A stretch of DNA of 64,000 bases from Leucothrix arctica (lineage in GTDB: Bacteria; Pseudomonadota; Gammaproteobacteria; Thiotrichales; Thiotrichaceae): contig NZ_QGKL01000019.1 of NCBI RefSeq assembly GCF_003172895.1, positions 1 to 64,000 on the forward strand. The letters run 5' to 3'. Below the pieces are notes generated by a model. It had not been told where the DNA came from. It saw nothing but the letters and a program-made list of their open reading frames with translations, and ran no database searches. Below are positions 54,207 through 63,125 of the stretch, piece after piece. Position numbers and translations under genes: made by a program. Within the stretch, counting starts at the first letter, position 1. Every line of letters starts with the position of its first letter.

Positions 54207-55247
54207 ATGACTGAGAGAGCAATAGAAACAAATAAATCCACTCGACCCATACTTGCTATTGCTGGGGTGCTAATACTATTGATCTCTCTCTCCATCGCTG
54301 TGTCTGTGGGAGCCGTTTCAATCTCTACGGGCACAGTGTGGGGGATTTTTCTCAATAAAATTTCTCCAGAACTGGTCGAGCAGACATGGAGTAAAGGTCG
54401 AGAGTCTATCGTGTGGGAAATTCGTTTTCCACGTGCGCTATTAGCCGTGATGGTGGGAAGTGGGCTTGCTTTAGTGGGTGCAAGCCTACAGGCTGTGAGT
54501 CGTAATTCTTTGGCTGACCCTCACCTGCTTGGCATATCCTCAGGCGGTGCCTTTGGGGCTATTTTCGCACTGTTACATGCTGGAATGTTTTTAGGGTTAT
54601 TGACTGTTCCACTGATGGCGTTTGTTGGCGCGCTATTAGCCACGCTTATTGTATTTAGCGTATCAAGGCTAGCTAATGCCTCCAGCGCTGATCGATTAGT
54701 ACTGGCAGGTGTCGCTGTGTCCTTTATTGTCATGGCGGGCGCAAACGGCCTTATTTTTCTAGGTGATCCAAAAGCAGCTCATACCGTCATTTTCTGGATG
54801 CTGGGTGGTCTTGGTCTCGCACAATGGGATCAATTGATGTACCCACTGGTCATATTGATTGCTAGCGGCGCATGGCTAACGAGTCGTGCTAATTCACTCA
54901 ATGCAATGACCGTTGGTGACAAGACAGCAACGACGCTTGGCATCTCTGTGGCACAGTTCCGTATTACCGTCTTCGTGGTTGGTGCATTGATTACAGGGGT
55001 GATGGTGGCCTTTTCTGGGATTATCGGCTTTGTAGGTTTGATGGTGCCTCATGCCGCTCGGATGTTAGTAGGGGGTGACTACGCACGAGTGCTCCCTGCA
55101 TCAGCATTGATCGGTGCAATCTTTCTCCTTTGGGCAGATATTATCGCACGAACGGTGATGGCTCCCGAAGACATGCCAATAGGCATTGTCACAGGACTTA
55201 TCGGTGGTGTGTTTTTTGTTTGGTTACTAGGACGACGAAAGGCCTAA
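54207..55247 (+). CDS. FecCD-family ABC importer permease
   Basis: A 346-residue polytopic permease with about ten helices. Family landmarks are REIRFPRALLAVMVGSGLALVGASLQ (in pieces), NSLADPHLLGISSGGAFGAI, GFVGLMVPHAARMLVGGDYARVLPASALIGAIFLLWAD (in pieces) and 'EDMPIGIVTGLIGGVFFVWLL' at the end. These are the BtuC/FecD signatures. It starts 3 bases after the binding protein, ends the five-gene operon, and is followed by a 220-base gap. Confidence 0.92.
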   Translation: MTERAIETNKSTRPILAIAGVLILLISLSIAVSVGAVSISTGTVWGIFLNKISPELVEQTWSKGRESIVWEIRFPRALLAVMVGSGLALVGASLQAVSRNSLADPHLLGISSGGAFGAIFALLHAGMFLGLLTVPLMAFVGALLATLIVFSVSRLANASSADRLVLAGVAVSFIVMAGANGLIFLGDPKAAHTVIFWMLGGLGLAQWDQLMYPLVILIASGAWLTSRANSLNAMTVGDKTATTLGISVAQFRITVFVVGALITGVMVAFSGIIGFVGLMVPHAARMLVGGDYARVLPASALIGAIFLLWADIIARTVMAPEDMPIGIVTGLIGGVFFVWLLGRRKA

Positions 55248-55470
55248 TCGCCAAACAAAACACTTTACCGTCTTATCGAGAACATATTCTAGGTTGATGT
55301 AGGGGAAATTTTAAGGCCAAAAAACAACCCAATAGTTATACTGCGTCGCTATGACACAACAACTATTAGATAATGAAAAAGCACTTAAATAAATATCCAC
55401 TTTCATTAGACATCTAAGTAGTTCATGATTTGTATAACGCCCATATTGTTAGCTAATTGGTACCCTTAAA

Positions 55471-55962
55471 ATGAAGCAACCCGAATATTGGAATGATGTT
55501 CTTGTCTCTTTGCGGCAAATTATCAGAGCGACAGACATTCATTCGAAACAAATGATTAAGAAATCGGGACTCACCATCCCTCAGATCATGGTACTTAAAG
55601 CGGTCGATGAACTAGGTGATGTTACTATCAAACGCATATCTGCCGAGGTTTCACTGAGTCAGGCCACTGTCACAACCATACTAAATCGCCTAGAAGAGCG
55701 TAAAATCGTTGAGCGTGTTAGAAGCTCTATAGACAAGCGCATAGTCAATGTCAGACTTGCAGAGAAAGGCTCACTGGCTCTGGTTGATGCTCCCTCGCTA
55801 CTGCATGAAAAGTTTATTGAAAACTTTGAATCACTTGCGCAATGGGAACAAACCCAGATTGTATCCTCACTACAAAGGGTCGCGAGCATGATGGATGCCG
55901 AAGAAATTGACGCTGCACCGATGCTTGATATAGCAAATTCAGACAAGTTAAGCGCACAATAA
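55471..55962 (+). CDS. MarR-family regulator (EctR-like)
   Basis: A 163-residue MarR winged-helix protein. The HTH spans ISAEVSLSQATVTTILNRLEERKIVERVRS in two pieces, and the wing is in SIDKRIVNVRLAEKGS. The end SLAQWEQTQIVSSLQRVASMMDAEEIDAAPML, given in parts, is typical of EctR-like MarR proteins that control ectoine and other osmolyte genes. It is 113 bases upstream of a betaine-type binding protein, and a perfect 14-bp palindrome lies in that gap, so it probably represses this transporter. Confidence 0.85.
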   Translation: MKQPEYWNDVLVSLRQIIRATDIHSKQMIKKSGLTIPQIMVLKAVDELGDVTIKRISAEVSLSQATVTTILNRLEERKIVERVRSSIDKRIVNVRLAEKGSLALVDAPSLLHEKFIENFESLAQWEQTQIVSSLQRVASMMDAEEIDAAPMLDIANSDKLSAQ

Positions 55963-56051
55963 TCAATTTTCATACGGGTTTATAAATTATATCATGTTGA
56001 ACCAATAGATTAATTTGAACACTAATGATTAGACCTGTAACCTACAGAACA

Positions 56052-56065
56052 ATTTTGATCAAAAT
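56052..56065. promoter_or_regulatory. Perfect palindrome ATTTTGATCAAAAT
   Basis: A 14-bp perfect palindrome just before the Shine-Dalgarno of the binding-protein gene, a good place for a MarR-type repressor. It is 90 bases after the MarR stop. A TTGAAC pair (near 55996 and 56012) also lies in this gap. Confidence 0.45.
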
Positions 56066-56074
56066 GGAGTTCTT

Positions 56075-57103
56075 ATGCGAAATAAGCTTTTACTTTCGAT
56101 TTCACTAATTTCAATGCTTTCTTTTTCTGGTGCATACGCAGCAGACACTGAAAAGAAAACAGCTACAGAATGTGGTGATGTAACGATTGCTGAAATGAAC
56201 TGGAAGTCCGCTTCTTTAACTGCTCATATCGATAAATTCATTTTGACTAACGGTTACGACTGTAAAGTTGAAATGGTTCCTGGTGGAACTGAAGCAATCG
56301 GTACATCTATGGTTGAGAAAGGCGAACCAGACATCGCACCTGAGCTTTGGGCTAACGCGATGAAAGAAGCTATCGACAAAGGTGTTGCTGAAAAACGTCT
56401 TCGCTACGCAGGTAAGTCTCTATCTGACGGGGGTGAGGAAGGTTTTTGGGTTCCAAAGTACATGGTCGATGAAAACCCTAAGATGGCAACTATCGAAGGT
56501 GTTATCGAAAACGCTAAGCTATTCACTCATCCAGAAGACAAAAGTAAGTCAGCATTTTATGGCTGCCCTGCTGGTTGGAACTGTGAAATCTCAAGCGGTC
56601 ACTTATTTAAAGCGCTTAAGCTAGGTGATGCTAACTTTGATCTAGTTGATCCCGGTTCTGCTGCTGGCTTAGACGGTTCTATCGCAAGAGCATTTGAGCG
56701 TAAAATTCCTTGGTTCGGTTACTACTGGGCACCGACAGCTATCTTGGGTAAGTACGAGATGGTCAAAGTTGACTTCGGTTCTGGCATAGATAAAGAAGAA
56801 TTCTTAAACTGTACTTCTTCTAAAGATTGTAAAGACCCTAAAGTAACAATGTACCCACCATCTTTGGTTACTACTGTTACTACTGAAGGCTTCGCAATAC
56901 GTGCACCAGAAGCATTTGACTACCTTAGCAAGCGTTCATTCACTAATGCTGACATGAACGTTGTACTAGCTTGGATGGAAGAGAACCAGGCAGATGGTGA
57001 AGTTGCAATGGAGCACTACCTAGAAGAAAATGAAGCGGCTTGGACTGCTTGGGTTTCTGAAGATGTTGCTACAAAAGTAAAGAAAGCACTTAAAGCACTT
57101 TAA
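56075..57103 (+). CDS. Betaine-type ABC transporter binding protein (ProX/OpuAC)
   Basis: A 342-residue OpuAC-type periplasmic binding protein with signal peptide (about 1-22, ending GAYAADTE). Landmarks: CGDVTIAEMNWKSASLTAHI, EMVPGGTEAIGTSMVEKGEPDIAPELW (pieces) and PWFGYYWAPTAILGKYEMV, with Trp and Tyr residues of the aromatic quaternary-amine cage. Ligand candidates are glycine betaine, proline betaine, choline, carnitine or TMAO; DMSP is possible in a marine bacterium. The order binding protein, permease, ATPase also occurs in the TMAO transporter TmoXWV, so TMAO must be kept as an alternative. Confidence 0.88.
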   Translation: MRNKLLLSISLISMLSFSGAYAADTEKKTATECGDVTIAEMNWKSASLTAHIDKFILTNGYDCKVEMVPGGTEAIGTSMVEKGEPDIAPELWANAMKEAIDKGVAEKRLRYAGKSLSDGGEEGFWVPKYMVDENPKMATIEGVIENAKLFTHPEDKSKSAFYGCPAGWNCEISSGHLFKALKLGDANFDLVDPGSAAGLDGSIARAFERKIPWFGYYWAPTAILGKYEMVKVDFGSGIDKEEFLNCTSSKDCKDPKVTMYPPSLVTTVTTEGFAIRAPEAFDYLSKRSFTNADMNVVLAWMEENQADGEVAMEHYLEENEAAWTAWVSEDVATKVKKALKAL

Positions 57104-57114
57104 GTAACAATGAG

Positions 57115-57141
57115 AGCCGGTGATTATTCACCGGCTTTTTT
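57115..57141 (+). terminator. Attenuating terminator after binding-protein gene
   Basis: AGCCGGTGA and TCACCGGCT form a perfect 9-bp stem with a TTAT loop, followed by six T. It lies 11 bases after the binding-protein stop and before the permease gene of the same operon. This arrangement gives more binding protein than membrane parts. Confidence 0.85.
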
Positions 57142-57211
57142 GTTTCTAAATTTTGGTCTTTTCAATCACTGAATTAGACACCTATATATACCTCTAAGGA
57201 TTACGTTTCAT

Positions 57212-58102
57212 ATGGCTGAAAAATCTTGGCTTACTGACTTCCCTCAAATGGATCGCGATGATCTTGTTGCTATTAGAAAATCCTTAGACGGCACCTACCG
57301 CGATTTTTCTCGTGAATATGGTGAAATGATAGAAGGGTTCTTCGACCCTCTCCTACAGTTTCTAGTTGCGTTTGAAAAGCTACTCGTCAACTCACCTTGG
57401 TGGGCTGTCCTAATCGCTATTATCGGACTTGTGTATTTGGTGAGTCGTTCTTGGAAACTAAGCGTCGGTATTACTGTTGCTATGTGCGCAGTCGGTTACT
57501 TTGGTATGTGGGAAGACACAATGCGTACCCTGAGTATTATTACCGTCTCCACCCTAACCTCTATTGTATTAGGTATCCCCATCGGCATACTGATGGCGCG
57601 GTCAAACCGAGTACAATCGATCGTGACCCCCACTCTGGATATCATGCAAACCATGCCCGCGTTCGTTTATCTCGTTCCAGTGGTTATGCTATTAGGTATC
57701 GGAAAAATTCCGGGCCTGATCGCTGTTGTTATCTATGCGATTGCCCCAGTTATTCGCCTAACCAATCTTGGTATTCGAATGGTTGACTCAGAAGTACTGG
57801 AAGCCGCTACTGCTTACGGTGCTACACCTTTTCAACGCTTGATACGTGTACAGCTTCCACTGTCTTTGCCTAATATTATGGCGGGTGTTAACCAAACGAT
57901 TATGATGGCACTGTCTATGGTAGTTATCGCGTCGATGATCGGTGTTAAAGGTCTTGGCCAGCCGGTACTTAAGTCGATTACAAACCAGTACTTCACAATG
58001 GGTCTACTGAATGGTCTAGCCATTGTTGTTTTGGCTATTATGTTTGACAGAACGTCGCAGGCTTATGCAAAACGTACTAACAACCGAGTGAGCAGCCACT
58101 AA
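57212..58102 (+). CDS. Betaine-type ABC transporter permease (ProW-like)
   Basis: A 296-residue permease. The N-terminal 60 residues are cytoplasmic and charged (DRDDLVAIRKSLDG), then helices occur at about 63-80, 84-100, 115-135, 150-190, 240-262 and 270-290. The ATPase-contact loop is in EAATAYGATPFQRLIRVQLP. It resembles ProW. An in-frame ATG follows a GGATTACG stretch acting as ribosome site. It ends one base before the ATPase start. Confidence 0.9.
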   Translation: MAEKSWLTDFPQMDRDDLVAIRKSLDGTYRDFSREYGEMIEGFFDPLLQFLVAFEKLLVNSPWWAVLIAIIGLVYLVSRSWKLSVGITVAMCAVGYFGMWEDTMRTLSIITVSTLTSIVLGIPIGILMARSNRVQSIVTPTLDIMQTMPAFVYLVPVVMLLGIGKIPGLIAVVIYAIAPVIRLTNLGIRMVDSEVLEAATAYGATPFQRLIRVQLPLSLPNIMAGVNQTIMMALSMVVIASMIGVKGLGQPVLKSITNQYFTMGLLNGLAIVVLAIMFDRTSQAYAKRTNNRVSSH

Positions 58103-58103
58103 C

Positions 58104-59303
58104 ATGACTCAAGCAACTGAAGTAAAACCACTGATTCGTGTTAAAAACCTTTACCAGCTTTTTGGTAAGGATGCTAAAAAACACATACACCTTGTCCATG
58201 AAGGTAAGAGCAAAGACGAGATCTTGGCGCAAACTGGCCACACGCTAGGGCTTAAAGATATCAACCTTGAGATCAACAAAGGCGAGACTTTTGTGATCAT
58301 GGGCTTATCTGGCTCGGGTAAATCAACATTGATTCGTCACTTCAATCGTTTGATCGATCCTACTGAAGGCAGTATTTTAATTGATGATGATCAGGATATT
58401 TTGACACTATCAACTAAAGAACTGCAGCACCTAAGACGTAAACGTATGTCTATGGTGTTTCAGCGCTTTGGCCTAATGCCTCACCGCACGGTACTTGAGA
58501 ACAGTGCTTACGGCCTGTCCGTACAAGGCGTAAGCAAAGCTGAACGCAACAAGAAAGCGACAGAATGGTTAGAGATCGTTGGCCTTAAAGGCTACGAGAA
58601 ACAGTACCCGTCACAGCTATCGGGTGGTCAGCAGCAGCGTGTTGGCTTAGCGCGAGCATTTTGTACCGATGCTGACATTCTACTAATGGATGAGGCTTTC
58701 TCAGCACTTGACCCCCTGATTCGAAGCGAGATGCAAGATCAGCTGGTAGAGCTACAAGAGACGTTGAATAAGACCATTATATTCATCACTCATGACTTGG
58801 ACGAGGCGCTACGCCTTGGTGATCGAATTGCTATATTGAAAGATGGTGAGCTGATTCAAGTCGGTACGCCAGAGAAGATCTTACTTGAGCCAGCAACAGA
58901 CTATGTTGAAGCGTTCGTTAAAGACGTTAACCGTGCACGTGCATTAACCGTAGAAACGGTTATGAAGCCTGCAAAGCATCGTATTACTGAAGAGTCTATT
59001 GCTGGTGCATTGGCTCAGATGAGAAAGATGCCTGAAGATTATGGTTACTACTTTAATGATGATGGTTATCAGGGTGTCATTCTTCAAGAGACCCTTGAAG
59101 CAGCAACTAAAGATGGTAATACGGGTAACGTTAGTGATGAGTTTATGGAAGATATCGACAACATCTCACCTAGCGACATTTTAGAGTCGGTTATTCCTGA
59201 AACGTTGAATACTGACTACCCACTTCCGGTAGTTGATGACAAGGGCAAGCTACAAGGCCAGTTATCTCAGTCTAGTGTTGCGGATGTTTTATCTAATCCG
59301 TAA
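58104..59303 (+). CDS. Betaine-type ABC transporter ATPase with CBS domains
   Basis: A 399-residue ProV-type ATPase. Walker A is [17 protein letters not shown], signature LSGGQQQRVGLARA and Walker B ILLMDEAFSALD, with ITHDLDEALRLGDRI. Residues about 285-395 are a CBS pair that senses ionic strength in the OpuA/ProV family (AKHRITEESIAGALAQM and TDYPLPVVDDKGKLQGQL). The N terminus has an insertion KHIHLVHEGKSKDEI typical of ProV. It ends the operon before a strong terminator. Confidence 0.92.
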   Translation: MTQATEVKPLIRVKNLYQLFGKDAKKHIHLVHEGKSKDEILAQTGHTLGLKDINLEINKGETFVIMGLSGSGKSTLIRHFNRLIDPTEGSILIDDDQDILTLSTKELQHLRRKRMSMVFQRFGLMPHRTVLENSAYGLSVQGVSKAERNKKATEWLEIVGLKGYEKQYPSQLSGGQQQRVGLARAFCTDADILLMDEAFSALDPLIRSEMQDQLVELQETLNKTIIFITHDLDEALRLGDRIAILKDGELIQVGTPEKILLEPATDYVEAFVKDVNRARALTVETVMKPAKHRITEESIAGALAQMRKMPEDYGYYFNDDGYQGVILQETLEAATKDGNTGNVSDEFMEDIDNISPSDILESVIPETLNTDYPLPVVDDKGKLQGQLSQSSVADVLSNP

Positions 59304-59350
59304 GTGATGTTTGGGCAGTAATAATTTGTTCGTTGCTGCCCTACTCATCA

Positions 59351-59378
59351 AAAAAAGCCCGCAACTGCGGGCTTTTTT
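59351..59378. terminator. Strong bidirectional terminator
   Basis: AAAAAAGCCCGC, AACT and GCGGGCTTTTTT form a perfect stem with A and T flanks. It lies between the ATPase gene and the convergent minus-strand gene. Confidence 0.9.
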
Positions 59379-59398
59379 ATACCTTTATTTTTAACAGC

Positions 59399-59725
59399 TT
59401 AACTGGTTTGTTTGATGCTGTGCAAAGTAACTTGAGGGTCATTACCCACACTGTGCATAACCTTTCTGGCATGTAGGTCTAACTGAATATTTACATTGCG
59501 CGAGCTATCTTGCAGGTAAATAGACCAGTCATCTCGGGTTATTTCTTTGTAGGAGGAAATATTTTCCCCTTGTTCATTTTTTTCAATCCAGACTTGGTTT
59601 CTGGTTTCTCGAAAGGTCCCACTTTCAGTACGCACCAAATTGACATTTTGGCCAGTGACTATCTCAGTACTGGCAGGAAAGTAGATCGTACCGAAAAAAG
59701 CGTAATTTGCAGGAAAAGCATTCAT
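59399..59725 (-). CDS. Hypothetical 108-residue protein
   Basis: A small soluble protein that I do not recognise. Its composition is beta-rich with an N-terminal hydrophobic segment (NAFPANYAFFGTIYFPAS), a polar central region (VWIEKNEQGENISSYKEITRDDWSIYLQDSS in pieces) and a C-terminal half with LDLHARKVMHSVG. No signal peptide or motif. It converges with the betaine operon behind a terminator. A coding role is supported by a good start region and ordinary codon use only. Confidence 0.45.
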   Translation of the reverse strand: MNAFPANYAFFGTIYFPASTEIVTGQNVNLVRTESGTFRETRNQVWIEKNEQGENISSYKEITRDDWSIYLQDSSRNVNIQLDLHARKVMHSVGNDPQVTLHSIKQTS

Positions 59726-60054
59726 AATGTTTACCTCAATAGTTTGATTTCAGTGATCAGCGTTGTTGGCTGATATGTCCATATTACGAGGCAGCAGAAT
59801 TCAGCCACAGAAAAGTAATAAGGCTCTAGTAAAGGTAACATACCGCAAGTTACATCTTCATTTAATTAAGACATTTAATATTTAAATATTTATAAAATAG
59901 TATATTAATACAACAAAAAAAACATTAATAGTAATTTATCCCCTATTATCTATAATTAACCTGAACACACTCTTAAACTGAGTAAAAAGGTTGCTGAATG
60001 AAATGATCAAGCTATTTAGTGTGACTTCAGTATCCAAGTAATTAACGACCTGGA
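59726..60054. other. AT-rich intergenic region
   Basis: A gap of about 330 bases that is strongly AT-rich around 59870-59960 (long A and T stretches). It should hold the promoter of the minus-strand 108-residue gene near 59726-59800. No ORF, repeat or hairpin is convincing. Confidence 0.6.
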
Positions 60055-60678
60055 TCAAGCAACAATACTTAGCAATTCCGAAAATGAAGTAATCATAGTG
60101 ACGTCTGAGTGCTGAGTAGCACGCCCATGAAGGTTATAAAATATAGGTCGCATATTTGCTGCCTTAGCCGCAGAAATCCCTGTATCACTGTCTTCTACAA
60201 CGATGCATTGATCAGGCGAGTAGCCTTCTGTAGCTGCTGCATGAAGAAATAACGTTGGGTCAGGTTTCCAAGCATTCACATCGTATGCACTATAAATACG
60301 GTCATCGAAATAACCCGACAGTCCACAACTTTCAAGAGACCGCGAGGTTTTAGCTTTAGGTGCGTTGGATGCGATACAACTATGGTTTTTTAACTGCTCG
60401 AGAACATCAGCCACTTCAGGGTTAACCGTGATCAAAGAGCCTGACAACTCAGTCTCACGCTGTCGAAACTGATCGACGATATCAGCAGGTAATTGTAGAT
60501 TATAACGTTTACCAATATCAGCAATAATGAAGGCTAGCTTCATACCACGGTATTGATTGAGTATTTGCTTGGGAGATATAGCGGTCGTTTGAATGACATC
60601 ATGAATAGCTTGAGCAACACAGTGTTCGCTATCAACCAAGGTGCCATCCATATCAAAAATAACAATTTTCTTATTCAT
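60055..60678 (-). CDS. HAD-superfamily phosphatase, beta-PGM/Gph-like
   Basis: A 207-residue HAD hydrolase of the phosphoglucomutase/phosphatase subfamily. Motif I is FDMDGTLVDSE, motif II is CIASNAPKAK, motif III the Lys in WKPDPTLFLHAA, and motif IV is VVEDSDTGISAAKAANM, with D-x-x-D. A four-helix cap is inserted after motif I. Substrate unknown; it could be a phosphoglycolate or sugar phosphate. A stand-alone gene with no operon clue. Confidence 0.88.
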   Translation of the reverse strand: MNKKIVIFDMDGTLVDSEHCVAQAIHDVIQTTAISPKQILNQYRGMKLAFIIADIGKRYNLQLPADIVDQFRQRETELSGSLITVNPEVADVLEQLKNHSCIASNAPKAKTSRSLESCGLSGYFDDRIYSAYDVNAWKPDPTLFLHAAATEGYSPDQCIVVEDSDTGISAAKAANMRPIFYNLHGRATQHSDVTMITSFSELLSIVA

Positions 60679-60727
60679 GCAAAAACCTAGTGTGGTGAAT
60701 GACTATTCTCATAGACGAATCACCACT

Positions 60728-61357
60728 CTACCAAACTTTCCACCATTTTTTTTCACTAGGTAAACAAGCTATCAAAGGAGCGGTATCAACATCATCTATT
60801 TTAAAGTTAGTCCACTCAGCGGGTGAGTTTTGGTAAACCTCAACGCCTAAACCCAGCTTATGGTTATATAGATCCATATCATCTGCTCCAAAGACATAAC
60901 ACTCTTCTTCACCAGCCTCAGAAATATCAGTGCCAATTTTGTCTGCTTCAAAGTCAAACTTCACACCCGAATCAATGGAAATCTCTCCGTCACCAAACTC
61001 AATTTCTCTTAACAGCTCACCCTTGTCGTGACACAACCAAGACCCTGCGGAGGCTGTACTCTGATAGATATTGACGATAACGATTCCGTTAATTTTTTCA
61101 GAAAGAATAGCGGATAGTTTTTTCATTTTATTAAAACTATTGAAATGTATTTCTGTTGTTTTATAGGTAGCTTGAGTACACGAAAAAATCGATGGGTGTT
61201 CAACACCCACTAAAAAGCTGTCACGTTCGATCTGAGTGAGAGCTTGGCCTGTAACATTGATGGTGAACTCATGATCCATGTCGAATAGAGTTTCTTCTAA
61301 AAAAGTGACGATATCATCTTCTTTAGCTTTTACGCAGATCTTACATACCGTTGACAT
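60728..61357 (-). CDS. Hypothetical 209-residue acidic protein
   Basis: I do not recognise this soluble acidic protein. It has no signal peptide. Features: an N-terminal CxxC (VCKICVKA) that may bind metal, an alternation of beta strands and helices through the first 110 residues, and a C-terminal acidic region with VDTAPLIACLPSEKKWWKVW as its aromatic end (the WWKVW tail is eye-catching). It lies 49 bases ahead of the HAD gene on the same strand, so the two may be cotranscribed. No family assignment. Confidence 0.45.
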   Translation of the reverse strand: MSTVCKICVKAKEDDIVTFLEETLFDMDHEFTINVTGQALTQIERDSFLVGVEHPSIFSCTQATYKTTEIHFNSFNKMKKLSAILSEKINGIVIVNIYQSTASAGSWLCHDKGELLREIEFGDGEISIDSGVKFDFEADKIGTDISEAGEEECYVFGADDMDLYNHKLGLGVEVYQNSPAEWTNFKIDDVDTAPLIACLPSEKKWWKVW

Positions 61358-61643
61358 AAGGTAAGTCCCAATAGTTTAAGCTGAGGATATTTCCACCACT
61401 TACTACTAAGTTAAGTGATGTCCTAAGAATAATTTGGGCTTTGTAAAAGGCGACTAAGTTCGCGTCAACCCTACCCATAAAACCCTATTCATGAAAAGCT
61501 GGATACTATCATTACAATATGACTTAATCAGGAAGGTGTAAGTAAAGCTTTGTAAAGGCTTAAACTTTTAACTGTCACGCTAGTCGCGCTATATTTAGAT
61601 AATTAAAAATGCCACGGCAAGCACACCACCAATGCATTGAGAC

Positions 61644-62081
61644 CTACTTACTTTTCCCCAAAAATACCTTAGATGGATCAACCAAAAACTGCGAGCCTAG
61701 TGCTTCTCGACCAAACAACATCAAATTACTCATATCCGAGCGATCGGTCAGCGTAATCTCAATAGACCACTCAAGGTCACTAAGTACTACTAGCGTTTCA
61801 ATCACATAACGCTGCTCAGTCTCACCATTAGACGACTTTACCTTTCTAATATCGCTAATAGGCGCTTGGCAATTAATAACCGTCTCGACATTGTGAACAT
61901 CAGGATGAAGGTCAAAGCTCACAAATGGCTTCCCATCCTTCACTGTTTTAACAATATTATCTGCATGTAAAGACGATGTTTTAGCGCCCGTATCAACACG
62001 TACCTGTAAATCTGAAATATTAAGTGCAGGCAAGCCAATTGACTCTAATCGCCCAATGATTATTTTATCTTTAGATTTCAT
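61644..62081 (-). CDS. Retropepsin-like ATP-dependent zinc protease (RimB-like)
   Basis: A 145-residue protein of the DUF785/RimB retropepsin-like group. The aspartyl-protease-like active motif is VRVDTGAKTSSLHADN (DTGAKTS), and the C-terminal DMSNLMLFGREALG is the second conserved block. RimB acts with RimK on glutamylated ribosomal protein S6 in pseudomonads. I choose ATG 62081 (MKSKDK), which has AGG upstream and starts just after the preceding gene ends; an upstream in-frame ATG would overlap it. It is third in the rimK operon. Confidence 0.85.
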   Translation of the reverse strand: MKSKDKIIIGRLESIGLPALNISDLQVRVDTGAKTSSLHADNIVKTVKDGKPFVSFDLHPDVHNVETVINCQAPISDIRKVKSSNGETEQRYVIETLVVLSDLEWSIEITLTDRSDMSNLMLFGREALGSQFLVDPSKVFLGKSK

Positions 62082-62082
62082 A

Positions 62083-63111
62083 TTAAGACCTATTATCACC
62101 CGCATCAGGCAACAGTAACTCCTGAACGTTTTCTATATGCTCTGCGATCTCTTGATCACTTTCATCAAAATACGCAATATGGAACATCGCTTCCCCTTCT
62201 TGAACAAGAGGAATGTTTTGTTTACCGATCAATATACCTGAACGTGATGCAATCACTGAATCAAGCACCTCACCATACGGGCTGCCAATTTCAGCTAGCA
62301 CCTGCCCTTTCGTAATTTGATCACCCAAGTCCACGATATTATTCACAATACCACTGGCGTTAGCTCTCACCCACTGACTGCCGTTAGCAATAAAAGGCGT
62401 TCTCTTTTTCTTAGCGGTACTTTTTCTCTTCATGCCAAGGTGCTGCAAGATATTAACAATCCCCTTCATACCCGCTCGAATAGAAAACTCATCAAAACGT
62501 AATGCTTCACCTGCTTCATACAGCAAGATTTTTGTTTCATTCTTCACCGCTGACTCTCTCAGTGAGCCATCAACAAGATTAGAATTTAACACTACTGGTA
62601 CACCAAAAATCTCAGCCAATTCCTTAGTCTCAGAACAGGACATATCTGCTCTGATCTGAGGTAGGTTGGAGCGATGAATCGCACCAGTATGCAAATCAAT
62701 ACCGTAATCACAGTGCTTCACAATTTCATTCAAGAAAATATGAGCCACCCGCCCCGCTAAAGAACCTTTAGCGGAGCCAGGGAAGCAACGATTTAAATCA
62801 CGTCGGTCTGGCATATAACGACTTTGATTAACCACGCCATAAACATTCACCATTGGCACTGCAATAAGCGTACCGTTAGAAATTTTCAGCTTATTTTGGC
62901 TAATCAATCGTCTAATAATCTCAATACCGTTGAGCTCATCACCATGAACCGCAGCACTAATAAAAATAGTAGGCCCCGGCTTTTTAGCACGAATAATATG
63001 AACAGGGAGAGACACCTCAGCATCTGTGTACAACTTCGCTACAGGTAGCTCAATTTTTCTTTGTTCCCCCGGTAATATTTCAAACTCACCAATACGTAAA
63101 ATGTCCATCAT
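62083..63111 (-). CDS. Succinylglutamate desuccinylase/aspartoacylase-family hydrolase
   Basis: A 342-residue M14-related zinc hydrolase. The N-terminal zinc motif is AAVHGDELNGIEIIRRL (H-x2-E) and the third ligand is in DYGIDLHTGAIHRSN. The C-terminal 100 residues contain a biotinyl-lipoyl-like beta domain (ANGSQWVRANASGIVNNIV, LGDQITKGQVLAEIGSPYG). Members cleave acyl- or aminoacyl-amides, and this gene is next to rimK in many marine gammaproteobacteria; here it may remove or tune glutamate tails. It is 14 bases after rimK and 1 base before the protease gene. Confidence 0.85.
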   Translation of the reverse strand: MMDILRIGEFEILPGEQRKIELPVAKLYTDAEVSLPVHIIRAKKPGPTIFISAAVHGDELNGIEIIRRLISQNKLKISNGTLIAVPMVNVYGVVNQSRYMPDRRDLNRCFPGSAKGSLAGRVAHIFLNEIVKHCDYGIDLHTGAIHRSNLPQIRADMSCSETKELAEIFGVPVVLNSNLVDGSLRESAVKNETKILLYEAGEALRFDEFSIRAGMKGIVNILQHLGMKRKSTAKKKRTPFIANGSQWVRANASGIVNNIVDLGDQITKGQVLAEIGSPYGEVLDSVIASRSGILIGKQNIPLVQEGEAMFHIAYFDESDQEIAEHIENVQELLLPDAGDNRS

Positions 63112-63125
63112 TCAATATCCTGTTA

